Positions 17,674-25,529 of a stretch of DNA of 42,856 nt are shown piece by piece. The stretch is from the NCBI RefSeq assembly GCF_014196205.1, contig NZ_JACIDE010000026.1, positions 1-42,856 of the forward strand. Direction: 5' to 3'. The stretch is from Anoxybacteroides voinovskiense (lineage in GTDB: Bacteria; Bacillota; Bacilli; Bacillales; Anoxybacillaceae). Each line of letters starts with the position of its first letter. The first letter of the stretch is position 1. Both the position numbers and the translations under genes were made by a program. The notes beneath the pieces were generated by a model that worked only from the letters and a program-made list of their open reading frames with translations, was not told where the DNA came from and ran no database searches.

Positions 17674-17877
17674 ATGGAGCGATTTAAAAATTACGGCCTT
17701 TGGTTAGCGATCGGTTCGTTTGGTTTGCTTGCGTTGCAAACGTTTGGTGTCGATATTGACTTAGGAAAGTATGAACGGCTGTACGATGCGTTTTTAAGCA
17801 TTTTAGTCATGGCGGGCATTTTAAATAATCCGTCGCTCGGTCGCGGCTATTTAGATAAAGTGGAGAAGAAAGAATAA
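17674..17877 (+). CDS. Small holin-like membrane protein
   Basis: The 67-aa protein starts at ATG 17674 with GAGGTGAG upstream. It has a hydrophobic helix near residues 8-26 and a second near 40-50, followed by AGILNNPSLGRGYLD, which matches the end motif of many phage holins (GILNNPT-x-G-x-G). Here it lies among spore genes, not phage genes, so it may have been recruited for membrane or lysis functions in sporulation. Cannot be decided from sequence. Confidence 0.6.
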   Translation: MERFKNYGLWLAIGSFGLLALQTFGVDIDLGKYERLYDAFLSILVMAGILNNPSLGRGYLDKVEKKE

Positions 17878-17881
17878 ATCG

Positions 17882-17912
17882 CTGCCTCGAATAAGAGGCA
17901 GTTTTTTTTTAG
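17882..17912 (+). terminator. Terminator before the spoVA operon
   Basis: CTGCCTC / GAGGCAG with a 6-nt loop is followed by nine T residues. Confidence 0.9.
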
Positions 17913-17924
17913 TTAAAAATGGAA

Positions 17925-17955
17925 TTCATATTTTGGAGGCAAACGATTCATGCTA
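17925..17955 (+). promoter_or_regulatory. Sigma-G-like promoter of the spoVA2mob-type operon
   Basis: TTCATA (17925-17930) and CATGCTA (17949-17955) are spaced by 18 bp. They match the forespore sigma-G pattern (TGnATA, then CATnnTA) at nearly all positions. Known spoVA operons are sigma-G dependent, and this element lies 35 bp before the first gene. Confidence 0.7.
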
Positions 17956-17990
17956 ACGATTGTAATCCACTTTATTAGGAGGTTTTGACA

Positions 17991-18194
17991 ATGACCGTTG
18001 CAGCACAAGTAAAACAAACGTTAGCGGGATTAAAATCAGCACAAGCAAGTTTTGAAACGTTCGCTTTGCAGACAGAAAACAAAGCAGCAAAGCAAATCTA
18101 TCAACAAGCAGCGCAACAAACGCAAGCAATCGTTGATTTAATTAACTCCCGCGTGCAAGAAATTGAAAACGAAGAACCACAATATAAACAATAA
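17991..18194 (+). CDS. DUF1657 protein (first gene of spoVA2mob-like operon)
   Basis: This 67-aa helical protein starts at ATG 17991 behind TAGGAGG. MTVAAQVKQTLAGLKSAQAS followed by a second helix and EEPQYK is the DUF1657 pattern. It is closely paralogous to the gene at 20602. In the spoVA2mob operon a DUF1657 gene stands first, as here. The biochemical role is not known to me. A 9-bp hairpin follows the stop codon. Confidence 0.88.
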   Translation: MTVAAQVKQTLAGLKSAQASFETFALQTENKAAKQIYQQAAQQTQAIVDLINSRVQEIENEEPQYKQ

Positions 18195-18199
18195 GCTCA

Positions 18200-18222
18200 A
18201 GGTTGGTTTATGACCAACCTTT
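18200..18222 (+). other. Intra-operon hairpin
   Basis: A perfect 9-bp stem (AAGGTTGGT / ACCAACCTT) with a 5-nt loop lies between the DUF1657 gene and the lipoprotein gene. There is only a short T stretch, so it may act as a partial terminator or RNA-stability element, making the first gene more abundant. Confidence 0.55.
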
Positions 18223-18261
18223 CCGCCTTTACAGAAACTACATAAGAATGGGTTGATAGCA

Positions 18262-18729
18262 ATGAAACGATGGATTGGAATCATACTAATCGGATGTTTA
18301 ATGGTCGGTTGTGCGCGTGAACCTGGGGTGAAAAAACAATCATTGCAAGGGAAAAATATGATTCAGCTAAGCACGGACGGAACGGCGAAAACAGCTGAAA
18401 TACGTCAGTCTGTCGCGGAACAAGCGGTCGCGCAAATAAAGCAGCGTGACGATATTCGCGATGCTGTTGCAGTCAGTACAGATAAGAAGCTGTTGCTCGC
18501 TTATCAAGTGAAACAAATGGCGCGGTTTCGCATGAAGCAAATCGCGAAAGATATTCAGCAGCAACTCGAACGTTTATTTCCAGACCACGAGGTGACGACT
18601 TCGGGCGATTTAAAACTATTTTGGAAGACGGATGAATTGCGCGGAAAAATCGAAAAAGACCGGTTGAGCGAACGGCAAATGAATCGGGAAATTGATGAAT
18701 TGAAGCGGCTAAGTGAAGAGCGCACGTAA
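18262..18729 (+). CDS. YhcN/YlaJ-family sporulation lipoprotein
   Basis: This protein of about 155 aa has a lipoprotein signal (MKRWIGIILIGCLMVGCARE) with the lipobox LMVGC, so Cys would be lipidated near residue 20. The rest is a charged YhcN/YlaJ-type domain with QIKQRDDIRDAVAVSTDKK and a long C-terminal helix. It would be anchored on the outer face of the inner spore membrane. Second gene of the spoVA2mob order. The Shine-Dalgarno (ATGGG) is weak. Confidence 0.85.
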   Translation: MKRWIGIILIGCLMVGCAREPGVKKQSLQGKNMIQLSTDGTAKTAEIRQSVAEQAVAQIKQRDDIRDAVAVSTDKKLLLAYQVKQMARFRMKQIAKDIQQQLERLFPDHEVTTSGDLKLFWKTDELRGKIEKDRLSERQMNREIDELKRLSEERT

Positions 18730-18741
18730 AGAGGTGACAAT

Positions 18742-19224
18742 ATGGCAAATGAGAAGCGAAAAAATGTAACCCCTGTCCAACAAGAATACCATTTATTTGA
18801 AAAAGAACGGGAAACGAAACGTCCAGTGGTAAAAAACTGTTTTCGTGCTTTTTTCGTTGGTGGAATCATTTGTGTGATTGGACAAGCGATTTCGTATTTT
18901 TATATGTATTTTTTTGATTTTACGGAACAGACAGCGGGAAATCCAACGGTGGCGACGATGGTCTTTTTATCGATGATTTTTACAGGTATTGGCGTGTATG
19001 ACCGAATCGCACAATTTGCTGGGGCAGGGACAGCGGTGCCGGTTACAGGGTTTGGTAATGCGGTTATTTCCGCAGCGATTGAACATCGGACGGAAGGGTT
19101 TGTTTTAGGGGTTGGCGCGAATATGTTTAAACTTGCTGGCTCGGTGATTTTGTTCGGAACGTTTGCTGCCTTTATTGTCGCATTAGTGAAAACGATTGCC
19201 GTGAAATGGGGGGGACTCGGATGA
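18742..19224 (+). CDS. spoVAC: Stage V sporulation protein AC
   Basis: The 160-aa membrane protein has about four hydrophobic segments and the SpoVAC signatures FFVGGIICVIGQ, AGAGTAVPVTGFGNAV and GFVLGVGANMFKLAGSVI. SpoVAC forms a mechanosensitive channel-like component for Ca-dipicolinate movement across the inner spore membrane. It ends in ATGA overlapping spoVAD. Confidence 0.93.
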   Translation: MANEKRKNVTPVQQEYHLFEKERETKRPVVKNCFRAFFVGGIICVIGQAISYFYMYFFDFTEQTAGNPTVATMVFLSMIFTGIGVYDRIAQFAGAGTAVPVTGFGNAVISAAIEHRTEGFVLGVGANMFKLAGSVILFGTFAAFIVALVKTIAVKWGGLG

Positions 19225-20237
19225 GAAAAGGGCATCGAACGTGGGTGTTTGAAAACCGACCGGTAATCGTAGCGACAGCGACGGTCGGCGGACCGTTTGA
19301 AGCGAATGGCCGTATTGCCGATGATTTTGATTTGTTGCATGAAGATCTTTGGCTTGGGGAAGAATCGTACGAAAAGGCACATAAAGTGTTGCTTGAAGAG
19401 GCATTTTTTAAAGCGATCGAAAAGGGGGGAATTGCGAAAGAGGACGTTCAATTTATGATTGCTGGCGACTTAATTAACCAGATGACGCCATCAAATTTTG
19501 CAGCGCGAACGATCGGAGCACCGTATCTTGGGGTATTTGGCGCTTGTTCAACATCGATGGAAGGGTTAGCGCTTAGCGCGTTTATCGTGAATCACGGTGG
19601 GGCAAACTACATTTTAACGGGGGCGGCAAGCCATAATACAGCGGTGGAAAAGCAGTTTCGTTACCCGACGGAATATGGGGGACAGAAGCCACCGACAGCA
19701 CAATGGACTGTCACTGGTGCAGGAGCGGCGCTTGTCAGCAGCGAAGGAAAAGGACCGCGTGTTGTGGCGGCAACGATCGGGCGCGTCGTCGATATGGGGC
19801 TAAGCGATCCGTTTAATATGGGAGGAGCAATGGCACCTGCTGCGGTTGATACGATTGAAGCCCATTTGCGCGACATGCAAGTGGATATTTCTTATTACGA
19901 TTTAATTGTAACGGGCGATTTAGGAAAAATCGGACGCCAAGTGTCGTTTGATTTGTTGCGGGAACATGGATTGCCAATCGAAGACGAGCGCTACCAAGAT
20001 TGCGGGCTGCTTATTTATCGAGAAGACCAACCAGTATTATCAGGAGCGAGCGGCGCTGGTTGTTCCGCAACGGTTGTGTACGGACATTTATTGAACCGGA
20101 TGAAACGAGGCGAATGGAAGCGAATGCTCGTCGTGGCAACAGGAGCTTTATTGTCACCGCTGACGTTTCAGCAAAACGAAACGATTCCGTGCATTGCACA
20201 CGCTGTGGCGATTGAGTTCGGAGGTGAAGAGAGATGA
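19221..20237 (+). CDS. spoVAD: Stage V sporulation protein AD
   Basis: This protein of about 338 aa has a thiolase-like fold; the motif [15 protein letters not shown] holds the nucleophile-position Cys of that fold and [17 protein letters not shown] lies near the C-terminus. SpoVAD binds dipicolinic acid in B. subtilis. Start ATG 19221 overlaps the spoVAC stop and follows GGGGGGA; the upstream ATG at 19206 lies inside spoVAC. Confidence 0.94.
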   Translation: MRKGHRTWVFENRPVIVATATVGGPFEANGRIADDFDLLHEDLWLGEESYEKAHKVLLEEAFFKAIEKGGIAKEDVQFMIAGDLINQMTPSNFAARTIGAPYLGVFGACSTSMEGLALSAFIVNHGGANYILTGAASHNTAVEKQFRYPTEYGGQKPPTAQWTVTGAGAALVSSEGKGPRVVAATIGRVVDMGLSDPFNMGGAMAPAAVDTIEAHLRDMQVDISYYDLIVTGDLGKIGRQVSFDLLREHGLPIEDERYQDCGLLIYREDQPVLSGASGAGCSATVVYGHLLNRMKRGEWKRMLVVATGALLSPLTFQQNETIPCIAHAVAIEFGGEER

Positions 20238-20590
20238 TCGGGCTGTTTTTTTGGGCGTTTGTTGTTGGTGGGCTTATTTGCGTCATTGGGCAAATAATGA
20301 TCGATGTGTTCAAGTTGACACCAGCGCATACGCTTTCCATTTTAGTTGTGGTAGGTGCGATTTTGGACGGATTTGGTTTATATGAGCCGCTGATTGATTT
20401 CGCTGGTGCGGGCGCGACGATTCCGATTACAAGCTTCGGCAATTCGCTCGTTCACGGAGCGCTGCAAGAAGCGGATAAACACGGGATTATTGGTGTGTTA
20501 ACAGGAATGTTTGAAGTAACGAGTGCTGGTATTTCCGCTGCGATTGTGTTCGGATTTATTGGCGCGTTGTTATTTCGACCGAAAGGATAG
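20234..20590 (+). CDS. spoVAEb: Stage V sporulation protein AE, type b
   Basis: The 118-aa membrane protein has the same repeat layout as Spo[19 protein letters not shown], then [21 protein letters not shown] and [18 protein letters not shown]. It is the SpoVAEb subunit of the DPA channel. Its ATG overlaps the spoVAD stop (ATGA) and follows GGAGGTG. Confidence 0.93.
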   Translation: MIGLFFWAFVVGGLICVIGQIMIDVFKLTPAHTLSILVVVGAILDGFGLYEPLIDFAGAGATIPITSFGNSLVHGALQEADKHGIIGVLTGMFEVTSAGISAAIVFGFIGALLFRPKG

Positions 20591-20601
20591 GAGGGAAAGC
20601 A

Positions 20602-20808
20602 ATGACCGTTGCTTCGCAAGTGAAACAAAGTTTAGCGAGTTTAAAAAGCATGCATGCAAGCTTCCAACAATTTGCCCTTACGTCAACGGATGAAAAGGCG
20701 CAGCGAGCGTTTCATGAAGCGATGCTGCTGACGGAAGAAGTGATTGCCGATGTAAAAGAGCGCGTCAGCCAACTGGAACGAGAAGAACCGCAATATCATG
20801 GAAAGTAA
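20602..20808 (+). CDS. DUF1657 protein (second copy)
   Basis: The 68-aa paralogue of the gene at 17991 keeps the same layout: MTVASQVKQSLASLKSMHAS, two amphipathic helices and the EREEPQYHGK end. It is sixth in the operon, as in spoVA2mob, with a strong Shine-Dalgarno (GGAGGGAAA) 11 bp after spoVAEb. The function is unknown; small helical hairpins of this type may bind one another or the DUF421 protein's tail, which has a similar sequence. Confidence 0.88.
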   Translation: MTVASQVKQSLASLKSMHASFQQFALTSTDEKAQRAFHEAMLLTEEVIADVKERVSQLEREEPQYHGK

Positions 20809-20820
20809 GGTGTATACGCG

Positions 20821-21681
20821 ATGCCGATCTGGTTAGAAGCAGCGATTCGATCCGTTTCGATTTTAATCGGGCTGTTTGTCATTACAAGGATTTTAGGAAA
20901 AAAGCAACTATCGAAGTTGTCGTTTTTTGAATATATTGTCGGCATTACCGTTGGCGATATTGCCGGAACGATGTCGACCGATTTGGATATTAACTTGCAA
21001 GAAGGAATCACAAGTATTTTAATTTGGTCGTTATTCCCTGTTCTTATTTCGTATATTTCGTTGCATAATAAAAAATTTCGCGATTTCGTCGAGGGCAATT
21101 CTACTGTATTTATTAAAAACGGAAAAGTGCTAGAGGAAAATTTAAAGCGGGAAAAATATACGATCGATGAGCTAATGGAGCAGCTAAGGAAAAAAGATGT
21201 TTTTCGTGTCGCTGATGTTGAGTTTGCGGTATTAGAGCCAAACGGCGATTTGAATGTGTTATTAAAACGAGAAAAACAGCCGTTAGCGGTCGGGGATGTC
21301 TTCCCAAATCCTCCATCCGAAAAAGAGCCGCAAACGGTTGTTATGGACGGAAAAATTTTAGACGAGCCACTCGCGACGATGGGCTTAAATCGCGGCTGGC
21401 TGAAAACGGAGCTTGATAAGCAGGGGATTGCGATTGAAAACGTCTTTTTAGCGCAAGTGGATAGCTATGGACAGCTTACGGTTGATTTATACGACGACAA
21501 ACTAAACGTGCAACAGCCGCAAGACAAACAGCTTTTGTTGGCAGCGATGAAAAAAGTGCAAGCTGATTTCGAGTTGTTTGCGTTAGAAACGCAATCGGAA
21601 GAAGCAAAACAAATGTATGAAAAAAATGCGAAAAAGTTGAACGACTTATTACAAAAAATCACCCCACTATTGAAAAATTAA
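20821..21681 (+). CDS. DUF421 (YetF-type) membrane protein with DUF1657-like tail
   Basis: The protein has 286 aa. Residues 1-80 hold three hydrophobic segments (SVSILIGLFVITRIL, FFEYIVGITVGDIAGT, ILIWSLFPVLISYISL), then come the two cytoplasmic DUF421 subdomains with RKKDVFRVADVEFAVLEPNG and LNRGWLKTELDKQGI. Residues about 225-286 (LLLAAMKKVQADFELFALET onward) resemble DUF1657, so the protein is a fusion. This gene closes the spoVA2mob operon and is reported to contribute to spore wet-heat resistance. Confidence 0.9.
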   Translation: MPIWLEAAIRSVSILIGLFVITRILGKKQLSKLSFFEYIVGITVGDIAGTMSTDLDINLQEGITSILIWSLFPVLISYISLHNKKFRDFVEGNSTVFIKNGKVLEENLKREKYTIDELMEQLRKKDVFRVADVEFAVLEPNGDLNVLLKREKQPLAVGDVFPNPPSEKEPQTVVMDGKILDEPLATMGLNRGWLKTELDKQGIAIENVFLAQVDSYGQLTVDLYDDKLNVQQPQDKQLLLAAMKKVQADFELFALETQSEEAKQMYEKNAKKLNDLLQKITPLLKN

Positions 21682-21695
21682 AGGAGGAACGCTGG

Positions 21696-21866
21696 GTGGA
21701 AAATCGACGAGTAAAAACAACCGATGAGGAAATGAAGCTATCATTGAAGAAAAATGACGGGGAGAAGCCTACTTACACGACGGACGAAGAAATAACGATT
21801 GAGTGGATCAACAAAGACGACCATCTCACCCATCAACCGAAAGATTTTGAAGACATTGACTATTAA
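21696..21866 (+). CDS. 56-aa acidic protein at the end of the spoVA operon
   Basis: GTG 21696 lies behind AAGGAGGA, 14 bp after the DUF421 gene. The protein (VENRRVKTTDEEMKLSLKKN onward, ending DFEDIDY) is strongly charged, with about one third acidic residues. No family is recognised and it is too short for common gene finders. The terminator that follows shows that it lies in the operon transcript. Confidence 0.6.
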   Translation: MENRRVKTTDEEMKLSLKKNDGEKPTYTTDEEITIEWINKDDHLTHQPKDFEDIDY

Positions 21867-21868
21867 CA

Positions 21869-21897
21869 GCCGATGCAACCATCGGCTGTTTTTTCGT
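21869..21897 (+). terminator. Terminator of the spoVA2mob-like operon
   Basis: CAGCCGATG / CATCGGCTG with a short loop is followed by a T-tract. Confidence 0.9.
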
Positions 21898-21901
21898 GGT
21901 A

Positions 21902-22219
21902 CTAATAAATCGACTGTAAAAACGTTCGCACTTCTTCTGGCGTTTTGGCATTGGCGCTATGAAGGTGTGCGATTTTTTGTCCGTTTTGAAAGACAAGTAG
22001 GCTCGGAATGCCCATCACTTGATACGTTTCCGCAATGTCCGGCACATTGTCGCGATTGATTTGAAACCAATCGTATTGCGAATATTCACGGACGATGTCG
22101 TCAATAAACATGTCCATTCGTACACAATCCGGGCACCATGTCGTATAAAATTTCACGATCACCGGTTTGTCTCCCGAGATCGTTTCATGAAACTGTTCTG
22201 CCGTTTGTAATTCCTTCAA
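21902..22219 (-). CDS. Thioredoxin-like protein
   Basis: The 105-aa protein has a thioredoxin fold with the active site TTWCPDC (Cys at about residues 29 and 32), and the cis-Pro loop GIPSLLVFQNGQ. It would reduce or shuffle disulfides in the cytosol. The CPDC motif differs from the usual CGPC. The start appears to be TTG 22219 behind GGAGGAAG. It is divergent from the next gene. Confidence 0.88.
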   Translation of the reverse strand: MKELQTAEQFHETISGDKPVIVKFYTTWCPDCVRMDMFIDDIVREYSQYDWFQINRDNVPDIAETYQVMGIPSLLVFQNGQKIAHLHSANAKTPEEVRTFLQSIY

Positions 22220-22328
22220 TTTCTACTTCCTCCTTGTTTACTGTATACGTTTTTACTGTATCATATTTCATCCGCCTTGGCACGTTGTCTGCTTTCGGCA
22301 TACACCATAGTAGAAAGGCGGTGAAAAG

Positions 22329-22565
22329 ATGAGCAAACAATTCGAAAAATCGTTAGAAGCAGTCGCAAAGTCAAAGCAAGAAGGGCATGACCAATTTTTA
22401 AAGCGAATCGAAAAATGGGGGACGGAATTTGATAAGAAAATGAAAGAAATTGAAAAAGTGAACAGCCAATTTTTAAAAGAAGTGAATGGTGACTTGACGA
22501 ACATTGATGGCTGGTTTCGAAAAAAAGAGAAGCAGCTCACACAACTTTTCCGCTATTTTTCTTAA
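22329..22565 (+). CDS. Short helical protein
   Basis: The 78-aa protein starts at ATG 22329 behind AAAGGCGG. It is all charged helix (KQFEKSLEAVAKSKQEGHDQ onward, ending QLFRYFS). No signal or membrane segment is seen and I recognise no family. It lies among sporulation genes and is followed by yjcZ, possibly in the same transcript. Confidence 0.6.
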   Translation: MSKQFEKSLEAVAKSKQEGHDQFLKRIEKWGTEFDKKMKEIEKVNSQFLKEVNGDLTNIDGWFRKKEKQLTQLFRYFS

Positions 22566-22635
22566 GAGCCGCCCATACCGTTCGCTTTGCTTTCGCATAC
22601 GATAACATTACCAACGCGTAAGGAGGTGCAAAGCA

Positions 22636-22761
22636 ATGTTTGGATATTGCGGATACGGATATGGTGGGTATGGATATGGCGGTTACTACGGCTCTACATT
22701 CGTATTAATCGTCGTATTGTTTATTTTGTTAATTATTGTCGGTGCTGCGTTCGTCGGTTAA
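22636..22761 (+). CDS. yjcZ: YjcZ-family sporulation protein
   Basis: This 41-aa protein has a glycine-tyrosine N-terminus ([19 protein letters not shown]) followed by a hydrophobic helix [19 protein letters not shown], the defining pattern of the small YjcZ sporulation proteins. It probably sits in a spore membrane. Strong AGGAGGTG upstream and a terminator just downstream. Confidence 0.9.
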   Translation: MFGYCGYGYGGYGYGGYYGSTFVLIVVLFILLIIVGAAFVG

Positions 22762-22773
22762 AGAAGAAATGGT

Positions 22774-22810
22774 ACGGGCTGTTTCGTCGAAAACAGCTCG
22801 TATTTTTTCT
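22774..22810 (+). terminator. Terminator after yjcZ
   Basis: ACGGGCTGTTT / AAACAGCTCGT form a stem with one G-T pair and a short loop, followed by T residues. Confidence 0.85.
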
Positions 22811-22871
22811 TGCTTCCATGCACAGAGGGCTATTTTTTTCATACGTTAGTAAAACAAGGGAGGTTGACATG

Positions 22872-23126
22872 ATGGATAACCAATTTTTTAAGAACGTGGA
22901 AAAGAAAACAGGCGTCAATATGAAAGACATTTTAGAGCTCGCCAATTCGCTGCAGCACGCCAATTTCAAAGACGAGCAAACGGTTCGCGGCGTCATTAAG
23001 CGCGTTGCGCAAATTGCTAACCGTAAAGTGCCGAAAGAACTTGAGGACAAAATTGTTCAAACGATCATTCAAAACGGCAAACAGCTCGATTTCAATACAA
23101 TTGCCAATATGATTAATAAAAAATAA
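22872..23126 (+). CDS. spoVIF: Sporulation stage VI protein F
   Basis: The protein of about 84 aa (MDNQFFKNVEKKTGVNMKDI onward) matches SpoVIF along its length, including LANSLQHANFKDEQTVR and RVAQIANRKVPKELEDKIV. SpoVIF supports late coat assembly, and is reported to protect or activate the GerE regulon. Two in-frame ATGs (22869, 22872) follow GGGAGG; the second is the usual start. The helicase gene yjcD is convergent, as in B. subtilis. Confidence 0.93.
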   Translation: MDNQFFKNVEKKTGVNMKDILELANSLQHANFKDEQTVRGVIKRVAQIANRKVPKELEDKIVQTIIQNGKQLDFNTIANMINKK

Positions 23127-23136
23127 GCGAGGGGAG

Positions 23137-25329
23137 TTATTTCCGAACTCCCTCGCTCATCTTTACGATAAATTCTTTTAGAAAGCGAGACGGGGACGCA
23201 ACTTTTAACCGGCGCTGTGATGGAATAGAAAGAAAAACGCCATGTTGCGCCCTTGTAATGGCGACGTATAATAAGCGACGCTCTTCTTCTAATGGCAATA
23301 TATCTCCATTTCGGTACGCTTCGAGCGCATAGTCATGTGGGATGCTTCCTTCGACCGCTCCTAAAACATAGACGTATTTGTATTCTAATCCTTTGGCGCG
23401 ATGAATGGTCGAAAGTTGAATCGCGTGGTCGTGCTCGTTTACGTGTTTTGCTGTTTCCGTCATGTCATCGACGTGGCGAAGAAAGGCGGGCACGGTTTTA
23501 AATTTTTTCGCGGCTACTTTAACGTCACGAATGTCATCGGCGCCTCGTTCGATGGCGTTTCCGTCGTTGCCGCGTTTTTTCAGAAATTCGGAAAAGCCCA
23601 TTTCTGTTTCCACTAATTCGATTGCCTCTAACGGTTTTAATTTCGCCAGCTGTTTAAAAAGCGGCACGATTGCCTTTAATTTTTTGCGCTGAAACGGCTG
23701 AATATTGGTTAGCTTGGTGAGCGCCTTAACAAGCGAACAATCTTCGAGAATGCTAAGTGCCCTTAGTTCTTGTAAAATCGTTTGTTTTAAAAATAGCGAC
23801 ACAAGTAAATCGTTCATTGCCTTTTCGTCGTTTGGATTTACGCTTAAGCGCAAATACGCAAGTAAATAGCGGACGAAGCGGCGCTCGTAAAACGATTCGC
23901 TGTCGCTTGCGAGCACAAACGGAAGGTTCGACTGGACAAGCCGCTCAAAAATTGCTCGCGAGGCGGCATTCGTGCGGTATAAAATCGCAAAATCAGCCGG
24001 ATTTGCACCGTTTTTGAGTCGTTCTTTTATATCTTCAACGACCATTGTTGCTTCCTCTTCTTCGTCGTATGGAAAGAAGAAAAGCGGAAGCTCGTCGGAC
24101 GAAAACTGGGCGTTCATTTGCTTTTTCCGCCGCGAGCGGTTGCGAGTGATGACTGCGTTTGCAAGCGAAACGATGCTATGGGATGAACGGTAGTTTTCCG
24201 TCAATGTAATGATTTTTGCTTCTGGATAGTGTTTGTCAAATTCAAGAATAAACGACGGGTCGGAGCCGCGAAACGAATAAATCGATTGGTCGTCATCCCC
24301 GACGACGCAAAGATTGCGCGTGTGTGCACATAAGAGATTAATAATGTCATATTGCACTTGGTTAATATCTTGAAATTCATCGATTAAAAAATAGCGAAAT
24401 CGTTCTTGATAGCGCGCAAGCAGTGTCGGGCGCTCTAAAAGCATATCATAACAGCCGATGAGCATATCATCAAAATCAAACAGCTGACGGGCTTGTTTCA
24501 TTTCTTCATACCGTTTGTATAAATAGACGGTTTGCGCTTCCCATTGTTCCGCTGGGTGGAGGTCATCGACGTTTGTGCGTGTATTTTTCCAGTACGAAAT
24601 TCGCTGGAGCGCTTGGTCGTAGGCAAACTGCCGCTCATCTAATCCGATTTCGCGCCCTGCCTCTTTAATCATTTGTTCTTTTTGCCAATCCCATTTTAAC
24701 AGGCGGCTTGTATGCCAGCGCTCGCGGTCTGTATGAGAAACCATGCGATAAAAGATGCTATGGAACGTACCGGATACAAGCGGTGAGACTACCGACGGCT
24801 GCATCCACGGATAAGAGAGGAGGCGAGCTTTCATTTCTTGTGCTGCTTTTGTTGTAAAGGTGACGAGCATAATGGCTGATGGCGAAATGCCTTTTTCGGC
24901 AATCATATACGCCGTTCGTGCCGTTAAGACGCGCGTTTTGCCACTTCCGGCGCCAGCAAGTACAAGCAGCGGTCCTTCTGTCGTCGTTACGGCCTGCAAT
25001 TGTGCAGCGTCAAGAGAAACGCCTGACCGAGAAAGAAAATCATTTGTTTCTGCATGTGCTCTTCGGCTATGTTGCCGAAACGAAACAAGCGGCTCATAGG
25101 CGATAGGCATCTTCCATGACTGCTTGTTGGAACGAGAAGCGGAGCAGTTGACCCGTTCGTCGTGATAAAAGTGCGGCGGTTGTTGGATGCCTAAATATAG
25201 GTTGACTGGCTCTTTGCAGTGCACACAAACAATTTTCCCACGTAGCGCTGATTCGTAGACAGCTTCATATTTTTCGCGCGCAAGCACGGAAAGGTCAATC
25301 AGTTTTCCTTTGTATAATGCCCGTTCCAT
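23137..25329 (-). CDS. yjcD: UvrD/PcrA-type ATP-dependent DNA helicase, YjcD-like
   Basis: The 730-aa superfamily 1A helicase has Walker A GAGSGKTRVLTART near residue 125, motif II DEFQDINQVQY, motif III GDDDQSIYSFRG, and the C-terminal motifs STIHRAKGLEYKYV and YVAITRAQ. The N-terminus (residues 1-80) has a small Cys domain, CVHCKEPVNL with a later NC pair, not found in PcrA, which may bind zinc. It would unwind DNA 3' to 5'. Start ATG 25329. Gene order as in B. subtilis yjcD. Confidence 0.93.
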   Translation of the reverse strand: MERALYKGKLIDLSVLAREKYEAVYESALRGKIVCVHCKEPVNLYLGIQQPPHFYHDERVNCSASRSNKQSWKMPIAYEPLVSFRQHSRRAHAETNDFLSRSGVSLDAAQLQAVTTTEGPLLVLAGAGSGKTRVLTARTAYMIAEKGISPSAIMLVTFTTKAAQEMKARLLSYPWMQPSVVSPLVSGTFHSIFYRMVSHTDRERWHTSRLLKWDWQKEQMIKEAGREIGLDERQFAYDQALQRISYWKNTRTNVDDLHPAEQWEAQTVYLYKRYEEMKQARQLFDFDDMLIGCYDMLLERPTLLARYQERFRYFLIDEFQDINQVQYDIINLLCAHTRNLCVVGDDDQSIYSFRGSDPSFILEFDKHYPEAKIITLTENYRSSHSIVSLANAVITRNRSRRKKQMNAQFSSDELPLFFFPYDEEEEATMVVEDIKERLKNGANPADFAILYRTNAASRAIFERLVQSNLPFVLASDSESFYERRFVRYLLAYLRLSVNPNDEKAMNDLLVSLFLKQTILQELRALSILEDCSLVKALTKLTNIQPFQRKKLKAIVPLFKQLAKLKPLEAIELVETEMGFSEFLKKRGNDGNAIERGADDIRDVKVAAKKFKTVPAFLRHVDDMTETAKHVNEHDHAIQLSTIHRAKGLEYKYVYVLGAVEGSIPHDYALEAYRNGDILPLEEERRLLYVAITRAQHGVFLSIPSQRRLKVASPSRFLKEFIVKMSEGVRK

Positions 25330-25436
25330 TGCAAAACTCCTTTTTCCGTTTCAATCAATCTCCATCATAACAAAACATACAATAAGAAAAAAGAATTTGT
25401 TCATGCGGAAGCAAATGTGACGAAAAGGAGGGGAAA

Positions 25437-25529
25437 ATGAAACGAGTAGCGAGCTGTTTTCCGGTTGTCGCTGTTTGTTGCGAAAAGAGCGCAACGAAAG
25501 AAAAAAAGCGAGAAGCAGGCAAAAGATAA
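25437..25529 (+). CDS. 30-aa small protein (putative)
   Basis: ATG 25437 lies four bases behind a perfect Shine-Dalgarno (AAAAGGAGGGG). The peptide reads MKRVASCFPVVAVCCEKSAT followed by a basic Lys/Arg tail. It has a short hydrophobic centre with three Cys. A terminator-like hairpin follows at once. Only the strong ribosome site and the terminator support it. Confidence 0.45.
   Translation: MKRVASCFPVVAVCCEKSATKEKKREAGKR

Noticed and set aside
21902-22219. Thioredoxin as part of the spoVA operon
   Set aside because: It lies on the opposite strand beyond the operon terminator.
22587-22760. Long frame joining the yjcZ region with spoVIF (basic, Arg/Trp-rich)
   Set aside because: It reads yjcZ in another frame and runs through its terminator; the real spoVIF start is at 22872.
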